Source: Amycolatopsis arida (GTDB lineage Bacteria > Actinomycetota > Actinomycetes > Mycobacteriales > Pseudonocardiaceae). Taken from it: a stretch of 64,000 nt of DNA. The first letter of the stretch is position 1. Every line of letters begins with the position of its first letter. The stretch spans positions 310,001 to 374,000 of the forward strand of contig NZ_FOWW01000005.1 in NCBI RefSeq assembly GCF_900115565.1, read 5' to 3'. The position numbers and the translations under genes were made by a program. Positions 26,983-36,040 of the stretch are shown piece by piece. Below the pieces are notes generated by a model that searched no databases, had not been told where the DNA came from, and worked only from the letters and a program-made list of their open reading frames with translations.

Positions 26983-27657
26983 TCAGACGAGCCGGCGGTC
27001 GGAGGCCCAGCGGGACAGCTCGTAGCGGTTGGACAGCTGGGTCTTGCGCAACACGCTCGACACGTGCGTCTCGACGGTCTTCACCGAGATGAACAGCTCC
27101 GAGGCGATCTCCTTGTAGGCGTAGCCCCGGGCGAGCAGCCGCAGCACGTCCCGCTCCCGCGGGGTGAGCAGGTCCAGCTCCGGGTCGCTGATCGGCGCCG
27201 AGCCGGGCCGGTCGGCGAAGGCGTCCAGCACGAACCCGGCCAGCCGCGGGGAGAACACCGCGTCGCCATCGGCCACCCTGATCACCGCGCGCACCAGCTC
27301 CCGCGACGAGATCGTCTTGGTGACGTAGCCACGGGCCCCGGCCCGGATCACCGCGATCACGTCCTCGGCCGCGTCGGAGACCGACAGCGCCAGGAACACC
27401 ACGTCCGGCAGCTCTGGCCGCACCCTGCGGAGCACCTCGGCGCCGCCGCCATCGGGCATGTGCACGTCGAGCAGCACCACCTGGGGGCGGGCGCGGGCGA
27501 TCCCGGCGACCGCCTCGGCGACCGACCCGGCCTCGCCCACGACCCGAACCTCGTCGCTGAGCGACTCCAGCTCGGTCCTGGCGCCGGCGCGGAACAGCGC
27601 GTGGTCGTCGACGAGGAACACCGTCACCGGCTCTCGCGGCCGCTGGTCGTCACTCAC
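26983..27657 (-). CDS. NarL/LuxR family response regulator
   Basis: This 224-aa regulator has a receiver domain with intact acidic pocket (VDDHA), phosphoacceptor Asp64 (LLDVHMPDGG) and Lys in GYVTKTIS, then a LuxR HTH (LTPRERDVLRLLARGYAYKEIA to VKTVETHVSSVLRKTQLSNR). GAGAGGTG precedes the GTG at 27657. It is 54 bp downstream of the PspC-type histidine kinase, so the two form a two-component pair. Its likely targets are the divergent PspC genes via the ATCAGGG repeats. Confidence 0.95.
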   Translation of the reverse strand: MSDDQRPREPVTVFLVDDHALFRAGARTELESLSDEVRVVGEAGSVAEAVAGIARARPQVVLLDVHMPDGGGAEVLRRVRPELPDVVFLALSVSDAAEDVIAVIRAGARGYVTKTISSRELVRAVIRVADGDAVFSPRLAGFVLDAFADRPGSAPISDPELDLLTPRERDVLRLLARGYAYKEIASELFISVKTVETHVSSVLRKTQLSNRYELSRWASDRRLV

Positions 27658-27711
27658 TGGCTCACCTCTCGCACCCGCTCACCCTCCCACGTCGCCGGGC
27701 GGTACCGCACC

Positions 27712-29133
27712 TCACCCGGACGCGCCGACCGCCGAGTCCTCGCGCACCGGCCCGCGCACCGGCATGCCGAGCTGCACCTCGGTGCCCTCGCCGGGCGCGG
27801 TGCGCAGCCGGCACGTGCCGCCGTGGCGTTCCATCCTGCCCCTGATCGAGTCGGCGAGCCCGTGCCGGTCGGCCGGGACGGCGTCCGGGTCGAAGCCCCT
27901 GCCCCGGTCCCGCACGAACACGGTGACCTCGGTGGGCTCCACCTCGGCGTACACGCTCACCTCGTCGACGCCGGCGTGCTTGGCCGCGTTCACGATGGCC
28001 TCGCGGGCCGCCTGCACGAGCGGGCCCAGCCGGTCGTCGAGCTCGACGTCGCCGACCACCACCTGCTGCACCGACACCGCGAACGTGTCCTCGACCTCGC
28101 CGCAGGCCGCGGCCAGCGCGGCGGACAGCGGCTCCGGTCGCCCTTCGTCGCCGTGCTCGCCGTTGGCTCCGGCTGTGTCGGACCTTCCGGCCCTGCCGTA
28201 GCCGGAAGGGCCGTACAGCCAGGCCCGCAGCTCCCGCTCCTGCCCGCGGGCCAGCCGGGCCACCTCACGCGGCGAGTCGGCCTGCTTCTGGATCAGCGCG
28301 AGCGTCTGCAGCACCGAGTCGTGCAGGTGCGCGGCGATCTCCGCGCGCTCCTCGGTGCGGATGCGGGCCCGCCGCTCCTCGCCGAGGTCGCCGACCAGCC
28401 GCACCCAGAACGGCACGGTCAGCACGGCGACCCCGACCAGCGTGGCCAGCACGGCGATCAGCGCGAACTGCACCTGCTCGAAGGTCCCGCTGCGGAGCAG
28501 CACGACCGCGATGCCGGTCATCACCAGCGCGACGCCGGCGCACACCCGCACGATCGCCGACCAGCCGCCCCCGCCGACGACGGCACCGCTCACCCCGGAC
28601 CGGGCGCCGTCGCGCCAACGGCGCCGCTGCGACTCGTCGGCCTCCCGCCAGACCACCGCGGCACCGATGATCACCACGGCGACCGGGATCGCCGCCCAGC
28701 CGCTGAACACCCCGGCGATGGCGCCGCTGGCCACCGCGAGCCCGACGCCGAGCGCGAGCAGCCCGAACGCCTGCTGCCGCTCCCGGCCCGAGCCGGGCGC
28801 GCGCTCCTCCTCGTGCGGCTGCTGCGGCGCGAACACCCAGAGCAGCCCGTAGGCCAGCAGCCCGGCGCCGCCGAGCCCGGCGAGCACGGCGAAGACCACC
28901 CGGACCCACAGCACCTTCACGCCGAGGTGGTCGGCGAGCCCGCTGGCCACCCCGGCGAGCGCGCGGCCGGACCGCCGCCGGTACATCTTCGGCGGCCCGG
29001 TCGGCTCGGCCAGCGCGGTGGTGGTGGCCGGCGCCAGCGGCTGGCCCCGCTCCGGTTGGCCCCGCTCCGCCTGGTCCGGCCCCGGTGCTCCGGCGGTGTC
29101 GGTGCTCGTGGCCTGTTCCTGCACGTCATCCAT
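27712..29133 (-). CDS. Sensor histidine kinase with N-terminal PspC domain
   Basis: This is a 473-aa kinase. It has a Pro/Thr-rich N-terminus, a PspC domain (about 48-107: YRRRSGRALAGVASGLADHLG, helix), further membrane helices up to about residue 246, and a NarL-type HisKA_3 domain with phosphoacceptor His271 (HLHDSVLQTLALIQ). The HATPase domain includes AIVNAAKHAG and GRGFDPDAV. The ATG at 29133 has no Shine-Dalgarno sequence and may be leaderless. A PspC domain fused to a kinase suggests envelope-stress sensing. It shares its promoter gap with a second PspC gene. Confidence 0.93.
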   Translation of the reverse strand: MDDVQEQATSTDTAGAPGPDQAERGQPERGQPLAPATTTALAEPTGPPKMYRRRSGRALAGVASGLADHLGVKVLWVRVVFAVLAGLGGAGLLAYGLLWVFAPQQPHEEERAPGSGRERQQAFGLLALGVGLAVASGAIAGVFSGWAAIPVAVVIIGAAVVWREADESQRRRWRDGARSGVSGAVVGGGGWSAIVRVCAGVALVMTGIAVVLLRSGTFEQVQFALIAVLATLVGVAVLTVPFWVRLVGDLGEERRARIRTEERAEIAAHLHDSVLQTLALIQKQADSPREVARLARGQERELRAWLYGPSGYGRAGRSDTAGANGEHGDEGRPEPLSAALAAACGEVEDTFAVSVQQVVVGDVELDDRLGPLVQAAREAIVNAAKHAGVDEVSVYAEVEPTEVTVFVRDRGRGFDPDAVPADRHGLADSIRGRMERHGGTCRLRTAPGEGTEVQLGMPVRGPVREDSAVGASG

Positions 29134-29158
29134 GCTGGCACGGCCGCACGGGGGCGTC

Positions 29159-29206
29159 ATCAGGGAAACCCCTGATCCCCCGGGTACGCCGAACATCAGG
29201 GGTGAT
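29159..29206. promoter_or_regulatory. ATCAGGG repeats between divergent PspC genes
   Basis: ATCAGGG (29159-29165) pairs with CCCTGAT (29170-29176) as an inverted repeat with spacer AAAC. A further ATCAGGG opens ATCAGGGGTGAT (29195-29206). Three copies of a 7-mer within 48 bp, in the 114-bp gap between the kinase gene and the divergent PspC operon, are the best candidate binding sites for the adjacent response regulator. Confidence 0.6.
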
Positions 29207-29247
29207 CCCGGATGTGCCGGCCGGGCCGGGGGCGCATCCTCGACACC

Positions 29248-30489
29248 ATGAGTGGCGCGACGGACACCTCGAGCCCACCGAACCAGGGCTTCGAGGCGAC
29301 GATCAAGGACTTCTGGGTGAGCCGGCCCCGCCGGCCCCAGCACGGACGCAAGATCGCCGGCGTGGCGGCCGGGATCGGCAACCGGTACGGCATCGATCCC
29401 GTGGTGGTGCGGGTGGCGCTCGTGGTCGCCACCATCTTCGGCGGCGTCGGCGTGTTCCTCTACCTGCTGGGCTGGCTGCTGTTCCCGGACGAGCGGGACG
29501 AGGTGTCGCCGGTGGAGGCGCTGGTCGGCCGTGGCCGCAGCACCACGTCGGCGCCGCTGACCGTGCTGCTGTGTGTCGCGTTGATCCCCAGCTCGGGCTG
29601 GGTGTTCGGCGGTGGCTGGTTCGACGGTGGCGGGTTCATCGCGCTCGCGCTGTTCGCCACCGCCGGGTACCTGCTGCACCGCAGCCGAGGGCACCTCAAC
29701 CGCCCCGTCGCGCCACCGGCCGGCACGTTCGCCGCGACCCACGACACACCGACCAGCGCGACCACCACACCCGGGTGGGACCCGCTCGGCGCCGCGCCGC
29801 TGGCCTGGGACCTGCCCGACCCGGTGCCCGCGCCGAGCCCGGCACCGCCGTCACGGCCGTCACGGCCGGCGCGGCCGCCCCGGCGTCGCTCGGTGTTCGG
29901 ACCGTTGGCGTTCTGGACCGCGCTCGTCGTCGCCGTCGTCGGGGTGAACCTCGGGCTCAACGGCGTGGCGTGGTTCACCCCGGAGCACGTGATCGGCCTG
30001 GCGCTGGCGGTGCTCGGTGCTGGAATGGTGGCCGGGGCGTTCCGCGGGGGCGGGCGCGGGCTGGTGCTGCTGGCCGTCCCGCTCGCGGTGGTCGGGCTGG
30101 CCCTGGCCGCACTGCCGTTCCGCGAGTTCACCGGCGGCATGAGCAACCTGGACGCGGCACCGCGCACCGCGCAGGAGGTGCTGCCGAGCTACTCCCGCAC
30201 GGTGGGCAACGTCGACCTCGACCTGTCGGCGCTGCCGGCAACGGCCGAGGTGAGCACCGTGGTGTCGGTCGGCGCGGGCAACGGCACGGTGATCGTGCCG
30301 GACACCGCGGACGTGCGGTTCACCTGCGAGAGCTGGGCGGGTGAGCAGGACTGCCTCGACGAGCGGCAGTCGGGCATGGGCCTGCCGCCGGTGAGCGGCG
30401 AGAACAACGGCGGCGACGGGCCGGGCGGCGCGCGAATCGACCTGACCGTGCGGGCCGGGACGGGGAACGTGGAGGTGCGCCGTGGCTGA
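29248..30489 (+). CDS. PspC domain membrane protein
   Basis: This 413-aa protein begins with a short cytoplasmic region and a PspC domain (about 30-90: RKIAGVAAGIGNRYGIDPVVVRVALV, then a helix ending LLFPDERDE). Further hydrophobic segments and a Pro-rich linker follow (PAPSPAPPSRPSRPARPP), then three more helices and a soluble C-terminal part (SYSRTVGNVDLDLSALP) resembling the LiaF/toastrack-like domain that often accompanies PspC. It lies divergent from the PspC kinase and is probably the membrane partner of that system. The ATG at 29248 lacks a Shine-Dalgarno sequence. Its stop overlaps the next gene. Confidence 0.9.
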   Translation: MSGATDTSSPPNQGFEATIKDFWVSRPRRPQHGRKIAGVAAGIGNRYGIDPVVVRVALVVATIFGGVGVFLYLLGWLLFPDERDEVSPVEALVGRGRSTTSAPLTVLLCVALIPSSGWVFGGGWFDGGGFIALALFATAGYLLHRSRGHLNRPVAPPAGTFAATHDTPTSATTTPGWDPLGAAPLAWDLPDPVPAPSPAPPSRPSRPARPPRRRSVFGPLAFWTALVVAVVGVNLGLNGVAWFTPEHVIGLALAVLGAGMVAGAFRGGGRGLVLLAVPLAVVGLALAALPFREFTGGMSNLDAAPRTAQEVLPSYSRTVGNVDLDLSALPATAEVSTVVSVGAGNGTVIVPDTADVRFTCESWAGEQDCLDERQSGMGLPPVSGENNGGDGPGGARIDLTVRAGTGNVEVRRG

Positions 30490-30724
30490 CGGAGACATCG
30501 GGACCGAGACAGAGACAACCGGGACGACCGGGACCGAGCCGCGGCAGCGGCACCGGGTGGACCTGTTCACGCTGCTGGCCGGGGTGGCGGCACTGCTGGT
30601 GTCGGGCTACCTGCTGGCCGACGGCGACCGGTGGCTGCCGGACCTGGACCTGCGCTGGGTGCTGGCCGGCGGCGCGGTGTTCGTGGGCGTGCTGATGCTG
30701 ACCGCGTCGGCCCGCCGCCGCTGA
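30482..30724 (+). CDS. Small two-helix membrane protein in the PspC operon
   Basis: This is an 80-aa protein with an acidic Thr/Glu-rich N-terminus (GTETETTGTTGTEPRQRHR) and two hydrophobic segments (LFTLLAGVAALLVSGYLL and WVLAGGAVFVGVLML). Its GTG start overlaps the end of the PspC gene by 8 bp, so it is translated from the same mRNA. Probably an accessory of the PspC protein; no family recognised. Confidence 0.7.
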   Translation: MADGDIGTETETTGTTGTEPRQRHRVDLFTLLAGVAALLVSGYLLADGDRWLPDLDLRWVLAGGAVFVGVLMLTASARRR

Positions 30725-30878
30725 CCGTCCGGCGGCCAGCGAGATCGACGAGCACACCCACCCCCATGGACGAGGGCACCATCCACTCCCCACCCCGATC
30801 CGAAGCCGCCTCGCGGTCGACACAATCAAGCTTCGGGGTGGGACCCCACACCCGCCGGGCGGCACCCGCCAGGGCGGT

Positions 30879-31655
30879 TCAGCCGATCAGCCCGGCCACG
30901 GTCAACGCGAGCCCGCCGAGCGTCGCCACCACGACGCCGACCGCGACGATCCGGTGGTGCAGCACCCGCTCGGCGCGGAGAGCCTGCTCGTCGCGGGTGG
31001 AGATGATGAAGTGTCCGCCGCGTTCGGGCTTGCCGATCACCAGCGGGCCGATCCGGTCGTGCACCTCGCCGAGGACGTAGAGCCGACGACCGGACCGGAT
31101 CAGCCACTCCTTGTAGTGGTAGCCGATCGTGCTGTCCCCGCCGGACACCCCGGGCAACCGAATGCCGAACAGCTCGACGGACCGTCGACCGGAGGCGGGC
31201 TCGAACCGGTCGACCGTCTGCTCCGGTCGGTCCGGCTCGTTGCCGCCGGGATCGACGCCGATGGTGCGCCCCTGATCGTCGATCACCGCGTAGCCCTGCC
31301 ACGAGGTGTACTCGGCGACCTTCTCGGTGGCGGTGCGGCGGATGCGCCGGCCGTCGCGGTACTCGATCTTCTCGTACTTCCGGTCCACCCGGTAGCGGTA
31401 CCAGACGCACTCGGCCCCGCTGAGCTCGGCGACCAGCGGCCCGTCGGGGCCGGGGTGCGCGGCACCCACCACCTCGGCCACCTTCCGGAACGAGCCCTTG
31501 GCCCCCACCTCGTCCGACGCCGACCGGAACCGCTCCAGCTCCGGAACGGACAGCGTCTCCGTGCCGATCATGGTGTGCAGCTCGCTCTTCAGGTGCCGCA
31601 TGAAGAAGAACCCGACGACGCCCGCGACGACCAGCACCAACCCGACGATCCACAT
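30879..31655 (-). CDS. GIDE-domain membrane protein (E3-ligase-like, bacterial)
   Basis: This 258-aa protein has an N-terminal membrane helix (WIVGLVLVVAGVVGFFFM), a middle domain (GAKGSFRKVAEVVGAAHPGPDGPLVAELSGAECVWYRYRV to YKEWLIRSGRRLYVLGEV), and a C-terminal helix. This is the architecture of the GIDE domain shared with mitochondrial MULAN. Bacterial members lack the RING finger and have no defined activity. The ATG at 31655 has GGGGGTG upstream. It lies 25 bp downstream of guaA and is probably in its operon. Confidence 0.8.
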   Translation of the reverse strand: MWIVGLVLVVAGVVGFFFMRHLKSELHTMIGTETLSVPELERFRSASDEVGAKGSFRKVAEVVGAAHPGPDGPLVAELSGAECVWYRYRVDRKYEKIEYRDGRRIRRTATEKVAEYTSWQGYAVIDDQGRTIGVDPGGNEPDRPEQTVDRFEPASGRRSVELFGIRLPGVSGGDSTIGYHYKEWLIRSGRRLYVLGEVHDRIGPLVIGKPERGGHFIISTRDEQALRAERVLHHRIVAVGVVVATLGGLALTVAGLIG

Positions 31656-31680
31656 CGCACTCACCCCCAGCCCGGTGCCG

Positions 31681-33231
31681 TCACTCCCACTCGATGGTCC
31701 CCGGCGGCTTGCTGGTCACGTCCAGCGCGACCCGGTTGACGTCGGCCACCTCGTTGGTGATCCGGGTGGAGATCCGCTCCAGCACGTCGTAGGGCAGCCG
31801 GGTCCAGTCGGCGGTCATGGCGTCCTCGCTGGACACCGGCCGCAGCACCACCGGGTGGCCGTAGGTGCGCCCGTCGCCCTGCACACCCACGCTGCGCACG
31901 TCGGCGAGCAGCACCACCGGGCACTGCCAGATGTCGCGGTCCAGCCCGGCGGCGGTGAGCTCCTCCCTGGCGATCGCGTCGGCGGCGCGCAGCGTGGCCA
32001 GTCGGTCGGCGGTGACCTCGCCGATGATCCGGATGCCCAGCCCGGGGCCCGGGAACGGCTGGCGGTGCACGATCGTCTCCGGCAGGCCCAGCTCCAGGCC
32101 CACCCGGCGGACCTCGTCCTTGAACAGCAGTCGCAGCGGCTCGACCAGCTCGAACCGCAGGTCCTCGGGCAGGCCGCCCACGTTGTGGTGGCTCTTGATG
32201 TTCGCGGTGCCCGCGCCACCACCGGACTCCACCACGTCCGGGTACAGCGTGCCCTGCACCAGGAACCGGTAGTCGCCCTTGGCCTTGAGGTCACGCTCGG
32301 CCTGCTCGAAGACCCGGATGAACTCCCGGCCGATGATCTTGCGCTTCTCCTCCGGGTCGGTCACCCCGGCCAGCGCGGTGAGGAACCGCTCCCTGGCGTC
32401 CACGGTGACCAGGTTCACCCCGGTGGCCGCCACGAAGTCCCGCTCGACCTGGGTGCGCTCGCCGGCGCGCAGCAGGCCGTGGTCGACGAACACGCAGGTC
32501 AGCCGGTCGCCGATGGCCTGCTGGACCAGCGCCGCGGCGACCGCGGAGTCCACCCCGCCGGACAACCCGCAGATGGCCCTGCCCTCGCCGACCTGGTCCC
32601 GGATCCGCGCCACCTGGTCCGCGACGATCGACGCGGTGGTCCACTGTGGACGAATTCCGGCGATGTCGTGCAGGAAGCGGCGGAGCACCTCCTGCCCGTG
32701 CGGCGAGTGCGCCACCTCCGGGTGGTACTGCACGCCGGCGAACCGGCGCTCGGGGTGCTCGAACCCGGCGACCGGCGCGCCCTCGCTGGTGGCGGTGACG
32801 GTGGCGCCCTCCGGCGCCTTGGTGACGCTGTCGCCGTGGCTCATCCACACCGGATGCCGGCCGGGCAGCTCGCGGTGCAGCACGCCGCCCTCGCCGAGCA
32901 CCTTGACCTCGGTCCGCCCGTACTCGCGGGCCCCGGTGTGCTCGACGGCACCGCCGAGCGCGCCGGCCAGCACCTGGAAGCCGTAGCAGATGCCGAGCAC
33001 CGGCACCCCCGACTCGACCAGCGCCGGGTCCACGCTCGGGGCACCCTCGGCGTAGACGCTGGAAGGGCCCCCGGACAGGATGATCGCCGCGGGCTTCCTG
33101 GCCAGGATCTCGCCGGCGCCGGCCGTGTGCGGCACGACCTCCGAGTACACCTGGGCCTCGCGGACCCGCCGCGCGATCAGCTGCGCGTACTGGGCCCCGA
33201 AGTCCACCACCAACACGGGTCCGTCGGCCAC
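31681..33231 (-). CDS. guaA: GMP synthase (glutamine-hydrolysing)
   Basis: This 516-aa enzyme converts XMP to GMP. The N-terminal class I glutamine amidotransferase domain carries the catalytic Cys82 in GICYGFQ and the His-Glu of YHPEV. The ATP pyrophosphatase domain has the SGGVDS loop, and the C-terminal dimerisation domain ends in [12 protein letters not shown] at 33231 was chosen because AGGAGGT is well placed upstream and [17 protein letters not shown] is the family start; the open frame upstream is not homologous. It clusters with guaB3 and guaB. Confidence 0.98.
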   Translation of the reverse strand: MADGPVLVVDFGAQYAQLIARRVREAQVYSEVVPHTAGAGEILARKPAAIILSGGPSSVYAEGAPSVDPALVESGVPVLGICYGFQVLAGALGGAVEHTGAREYGRTEVKVLGEGGVLHRELPGRHPVWMSHGDSVTKAPEGATVTATSEGAPVAGFEHPERRFAGVQYHPEVAHSPHGQEVLRRFLHDIAGIRPQWTTASIVADQVARIRDQVGEGRAICGLSGGVDSAVAAALVQQAIGDRLTCVFVDHGLLRAGERTQVERDFVAATGVNLVTVDARERFLTALAGVTDPEEKRKIIGREFIRVFEQAERDLKAKGDYRFLVQGTLYPDVVESGGGAGTANIKSHHNVGGLPEDLRFELVEPLRLLFKDEVRRVGLELGLPETIVHRQPFPGPGLGIRIIGEVTADRLATLRAADAIAREELTAAGLDRDIWQCPVVLLADVRSVGVQGDGRTYGHPVVLRPVSSEDAMTADWTRLPYDVLERISTRITNEVADVNRVALDVTSKPPGTIEWE

Positions 33232-33335
33232 CCGCCTACCTCCTGCCTCGCGTGCCCGGCGGGTCCATCGTCCCAGGTGGGGTTCGTCGGGCCGCCGCCG
33301 CCCCGGCCGTGGCGGACGGCCCCTCCCACCACATA

Positions 33336-33392
33336 TGTTGATCGGGCCTCGTGTTGATCGGGCCTTGTGTTGATCGGCCTTGTCGATCGGGC
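33336..33392. repeat. 16-bp tandem repeat in the guaA/ADH divergent gap
   Basis: TGTTGATCGGGCCTCG (33336-33351), TGTTGATCGGGCCTTG (33352-33367) and TGTTGATCGGCCTTG (33368-33382) are followed by a partial TCGATCGGGC. Three and a half copies lie between the divergent guaA and alcohol dehydrogenase promoters, so the copy number could affect transcription. Confidence 0.85.
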
Positions 33393-33424
33393 ACTGCGAC
33401 GCCGGACTCGGAAAGGGGAGCGCC

Positions 33425-34456
33425 ATGCGGGCCACGGTGATCTACGGAGCGGGCGACGTGCGGGTGACCGACGTCCCCGACCCGAAGCTGGTCGAGCCGA
33501 CCGACGCACTGGTGCGGGTGACCCACTCCTGCATCTGCGGCAGCGACCTGTGGCCGTACAAGAGCATGCCCCGCGTCGAGGAGGGCCAGCGGATCGGCCA
33601 CGAGTTCCTCGGCGTGGTGGAGGAGGTCGGCGCCGAGGTGCGCGGCGTGCGGCCCGGCGACCTGGTGGTGGCTCCGTTCGTCTTCTCCGACAACACCTGC
33701 GAGTTCTGCCGCGAGGGCCTGCACACGTCGTGCGTCAACGGCGGCTTCTACGGAACGGACGGGGTGGACGGCGGCCAGGGCGAGGCGGTGCGGGTGCCGC
33801 AGGCCGACGGCACGCTGGTCCCGCTGCCGCCGACCGGCGACGAGGAGCTGCTCGCCTCGCTGCTCACCCTGTCCGACGTGTTCCCCACCGGCCACCACGC
33901 GGCGGTGACCGCCGGGGTGGGGCCGCGCACCACGGTCACCGTGATCGGTGACGGCGCGGTGGGGCTGTGCGCGGTGCTGGCCGCCCGCCGGCTGGGCGCC
34001 GAGCGGATCGTGCTGATGGGCCGGCACCCGGCGCGCACCGACCTCGGCGTGGAGTTCGGCGCGACCGACGTGGTCGCCGAGCGCGGCGCGGAGGGCGCGG
34101 CGCGGGTACGGGAGTTGACCGGCAGGGGCACGCACGCCGTGCTGGAGTGTGTCGGCACCGAGGAGGCGCTGGCGACCGGGCTGCGGGTGGCGCGGCCGGG
34201 CGGCCGGGTGAGCCGGGTCGGCGTCCCGCAGTACGAGCAGGGCTCGGTGGGGCCCGCGATGTTCCGCCGCAACGTCACGCTGACCGGTGGGATCGCCCCG
34301 GCCCGCGCGTACATCGAGGAGCTGCTGCCGGACGTGGTGGAGGGCCGGGTGCGGCCGGGCCGGGTGTTCGACCGCACCATCGGCCTCGACGACGTCCCCG
34401 GTGGCTACCGCGCCATGGCCGACCGCGAGGCCCTCAAGGTCCTCGTGAAGCCCTGA
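33425..34456 (+). CDS. Zinc-dependent alcohol dehydrogenase (MDR superfamily)
   Basis: This is a 343-aa medium-chain dehydrogenase. The catalytic zinc ligands are in [10 protein letters not shown] and GHEFLGVV; the structural-zinc region is reduced ([12 protein letters not shown]). The NAD(P) fold follows ([26 protein letters not shown]). Overall it resembles the zinc-dependent alcohol dehydrogenases whose substrates are mostly unassigned. The ATG at 33425 has GGAAAGGGGAG upstream. It is followed after a hairpin by an aldehyde dehydrogenase on the same strand, so the pair may oxidise an alcohol to an acid in two steps (inference). Confidence 0.93.
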   Translation: MRATVIYGAGDVRVTDVPDPKLVEPTDALVRVTHSCICGSDLWPYKSMPRVEEGQRIGHEFLGVVEEVGAEVRGVRPGDLVVAPFVFSDNTCEFCREGLHTSCVNGGFYGTDGVDGGQGEAVRVPQADGTLVPLPPTGDEELLASLLTLSDVFPTGHHAAVTAGVGPRTTVTVIGDGAVGLCAVLAARRLGAERIVLMGRHPARTDLGVEFGATDVVAERGAEGAARVRELTGRGTHAVLECVGTEEALATGLRVARPGGRVSRVGVPQYEQGSVGPAMFRRNVTLTGGIAPARAYIEELLPDVVEGRVRPGRVFDRTIGLDDVPGGYRAMADREALKVLVKP

Positions 34457-34493
34457 CCCGCCCCGTGTCCAATGCCACCGATGCCACCAATGT

Positions 34494-34513
34494 CACCAAG
34501 GGGGGCCTTGGTG
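34494..34513 (+). terminator. Hairpin between alcohol and aldehyde dehydrogenase genes
   Basis: CACCAAGG-GGGG-CCTTGGTG lies 37 bp past the alcohol dehydrogenase stop. Its core recurs in the hairpin at 54754-54786, pointing to a repeated intergenic hairpin family. Confidence 0.6.
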
Positions 34514-34582
34514 GCTCACCCGGGGGTGTGATGCCGGTGGGGCCGGTGGCCGCGGCGCTGGCACGGGCCTAGCGTGGCCGGC

Positions 34583-36031
34583 ATGGACGACACGATCACC
34601 CCGCGGCCACGGCCCTGCTGGGTCGCCGGCCGGCCCGAGCAGGGCGCGAGCACCCTCGTGGTCACCCACCCCTTCGATGGCAGCGAGGTCGCGACGGTGT
34701 CGGTGCCCGGCCCGGAGCAGGTCGAGCGGGCCGTCGCCGCGGCCGCGGCGGTGGCCCCGGCATGGCGGGTCGCGCCGGCGTACCGGCGGGCCGACGCGCT
34801 GGAGCACGTCTCCCGTGGCCTGGCCGCGCGGGCCGACGAGCTGGCCGAGGTGATCACCGCGGAGAGCGGCAAGCCGCTGCGCTGGGCCGAGGTGGAGGTG
34901 CGCCGCGCGGTGTCGGTGTTCCGGGTCGCCGCCGAGGAGACCAGGGCCGACGACGGGGTGCTGCAGCGGCTGGACACCGACAGCGCCGGCGAGGGGCGGC
35001 TCGCGCTGGTCCGGCGGGTGCCGCGCGGGCCGGTGCTGGGCATCGCGCCGTTCAACTTCCCGCTCAACCTGGTGGCGCACAAGGTCGCCCCCGCGTTGGC
35101 CGTCGGCGCGCCGATCGTGGTCAAGCCCGCCCCGCGCACCCCGCTGTCCGCGCTGGTCCTGGGCGAGCTGCTGGCCGAGGCCGGCCTCCCGGAGGGCGCG
35201 TTCTCCGTGCTGCCACTGGGCAACGCCGAGACCGAGGCGCTGGTGTCCGACGAACGGCTGCCGGTGGTGTCGTTCACCGGCTCGGTTCCGGTGGGCTGGC
35301 GGATCGCCGACGCCGTGCCGCGCAAGCACGTCGTGCTCGAGTTGGGCGGCAACGCGGCGGCCGTGGTGCTGGCCGACTGGCCGGACCTGGACGGGGCGGC
35401 CGAGCGCGTCGCGACCTTCGGCACGTACCAGGCCGGCCAGTCCTGTATCGCCGTGCAGCGGGTGATCGTGGAGCGGGCGATCGCGGACGAGTTCGTGCCG
35501 AAGCTGGCCGGCGCGGTGCGGGCCCAGCCCGCCGGCGACCCGTACGACACGGCCACCTCGGTCGGGCCGGTGGTGGACGAGGCCGCGGCCGAGCGGATCG
35601 TCGCGTGGGTCGAGGAGGCGGTCGCCGGCGGGGCGCGGCTGCTCGCCGGCGGGGGTCGCGAGGGCACCACGGTGGCCCCGACGCTGCTCGCCGACGTGCC
35701 GGTGAGCGCCAGGGTCTGGGCCGAGGAGGTCTTCGGCCCGGTGCTCGCGGTGGCGGTGGTGGACTCGGCGGACGAGGCGTTCGCCGCGGTCAACGCCTCC
35801 GCCTACGGCCTGCAGGCCGGCGTCTTCACCCGCGACATGGAACTCGCCTTCCGCGCCGCCGCCGAGCTCGAGGTCGGCGGGGTGATCCTCGGCGACGTGC
35901 CCTCCTACCGCGCGGACCAGATGCCCTACGGCGGGGTGAAGGGCTCCGGCCGCGGCCGGGAGGGCGTGCCCGCCGCGATGCGCGACCTCACCGAGGAGAA
36001 GGTCACCGTGCTCACCGGCGTGGTGCCGTAG
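34583..36031 (+). CDS. NAD(P)-dependent aldehyde dehydrogenase
   Basis: This is a 482-aa aldehyde dehydrogenase. It has APFNFPLNLVAHK (substrate/NAD region), FTGSVPVGW, the general base Glu in LELGGN, the catalytic Cys in GQSCIAVQRV, EEVFGPVLAV, and YGGVKGSGRGREG near the C-terminus. The ATG at 34583 has no Shine-Dalgarno sequence but TAGCGT stands seven bases upstream, fitting a leaderless promoter; a GTG at 34574 is the alternative. It ends nine bases from the convergent GMC oxidoreductase stop. Confidence 0.95.
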   Translation: MDDTITPRPRPCWVAGRPEQGASTLVVTHPFDGSEVATVSVPGPEQVERAVAAAAAVAPAWRVAPAYRRADALEHVSRGLAARADELAEVITAESGKPLRWAEVEVRRAVSVFRVAAEETRADDGVLQRLDTDSAGEGRLALVRRVPRGPVLGIAPFNFPLNLVAHKVAPALAVGAPIVVKPAPRTPLSALVLGELLAEAGLPEGAFSVLPLGNAETEALVSDERLPVVSFTGSVPVGWRIADAVPRKHVVLELGGNAAAVVLADWPDLDGAAERVATFGTYQAGQSCIAVQRVIVERAIADEFVPKLAGAVRAQPAGDPYDTATSVGPVVDEAAAERIVAWVEEAVAGGARLLAGGGREGTTVAPTLLADVPVSARVWAEEVFGPVLAVAVVDSADEAFAAVNASAYGLQAGVFTRDMELAFRAAAELEVGGVILGDVPSYRADQMPYGGVKGSGRGREGVPAAMRDLTEEKVTVLTGVVP

Positions 36032-36040
36032 CCTCGTGGG

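Noticed and set aside
30799-30845. Terminator between the PspC operon and the GIDE gene
   Set aside because: CCGAAGC/GCTTCGG can pair over only 7 bp with a ~23-nt loop, too weak to call.
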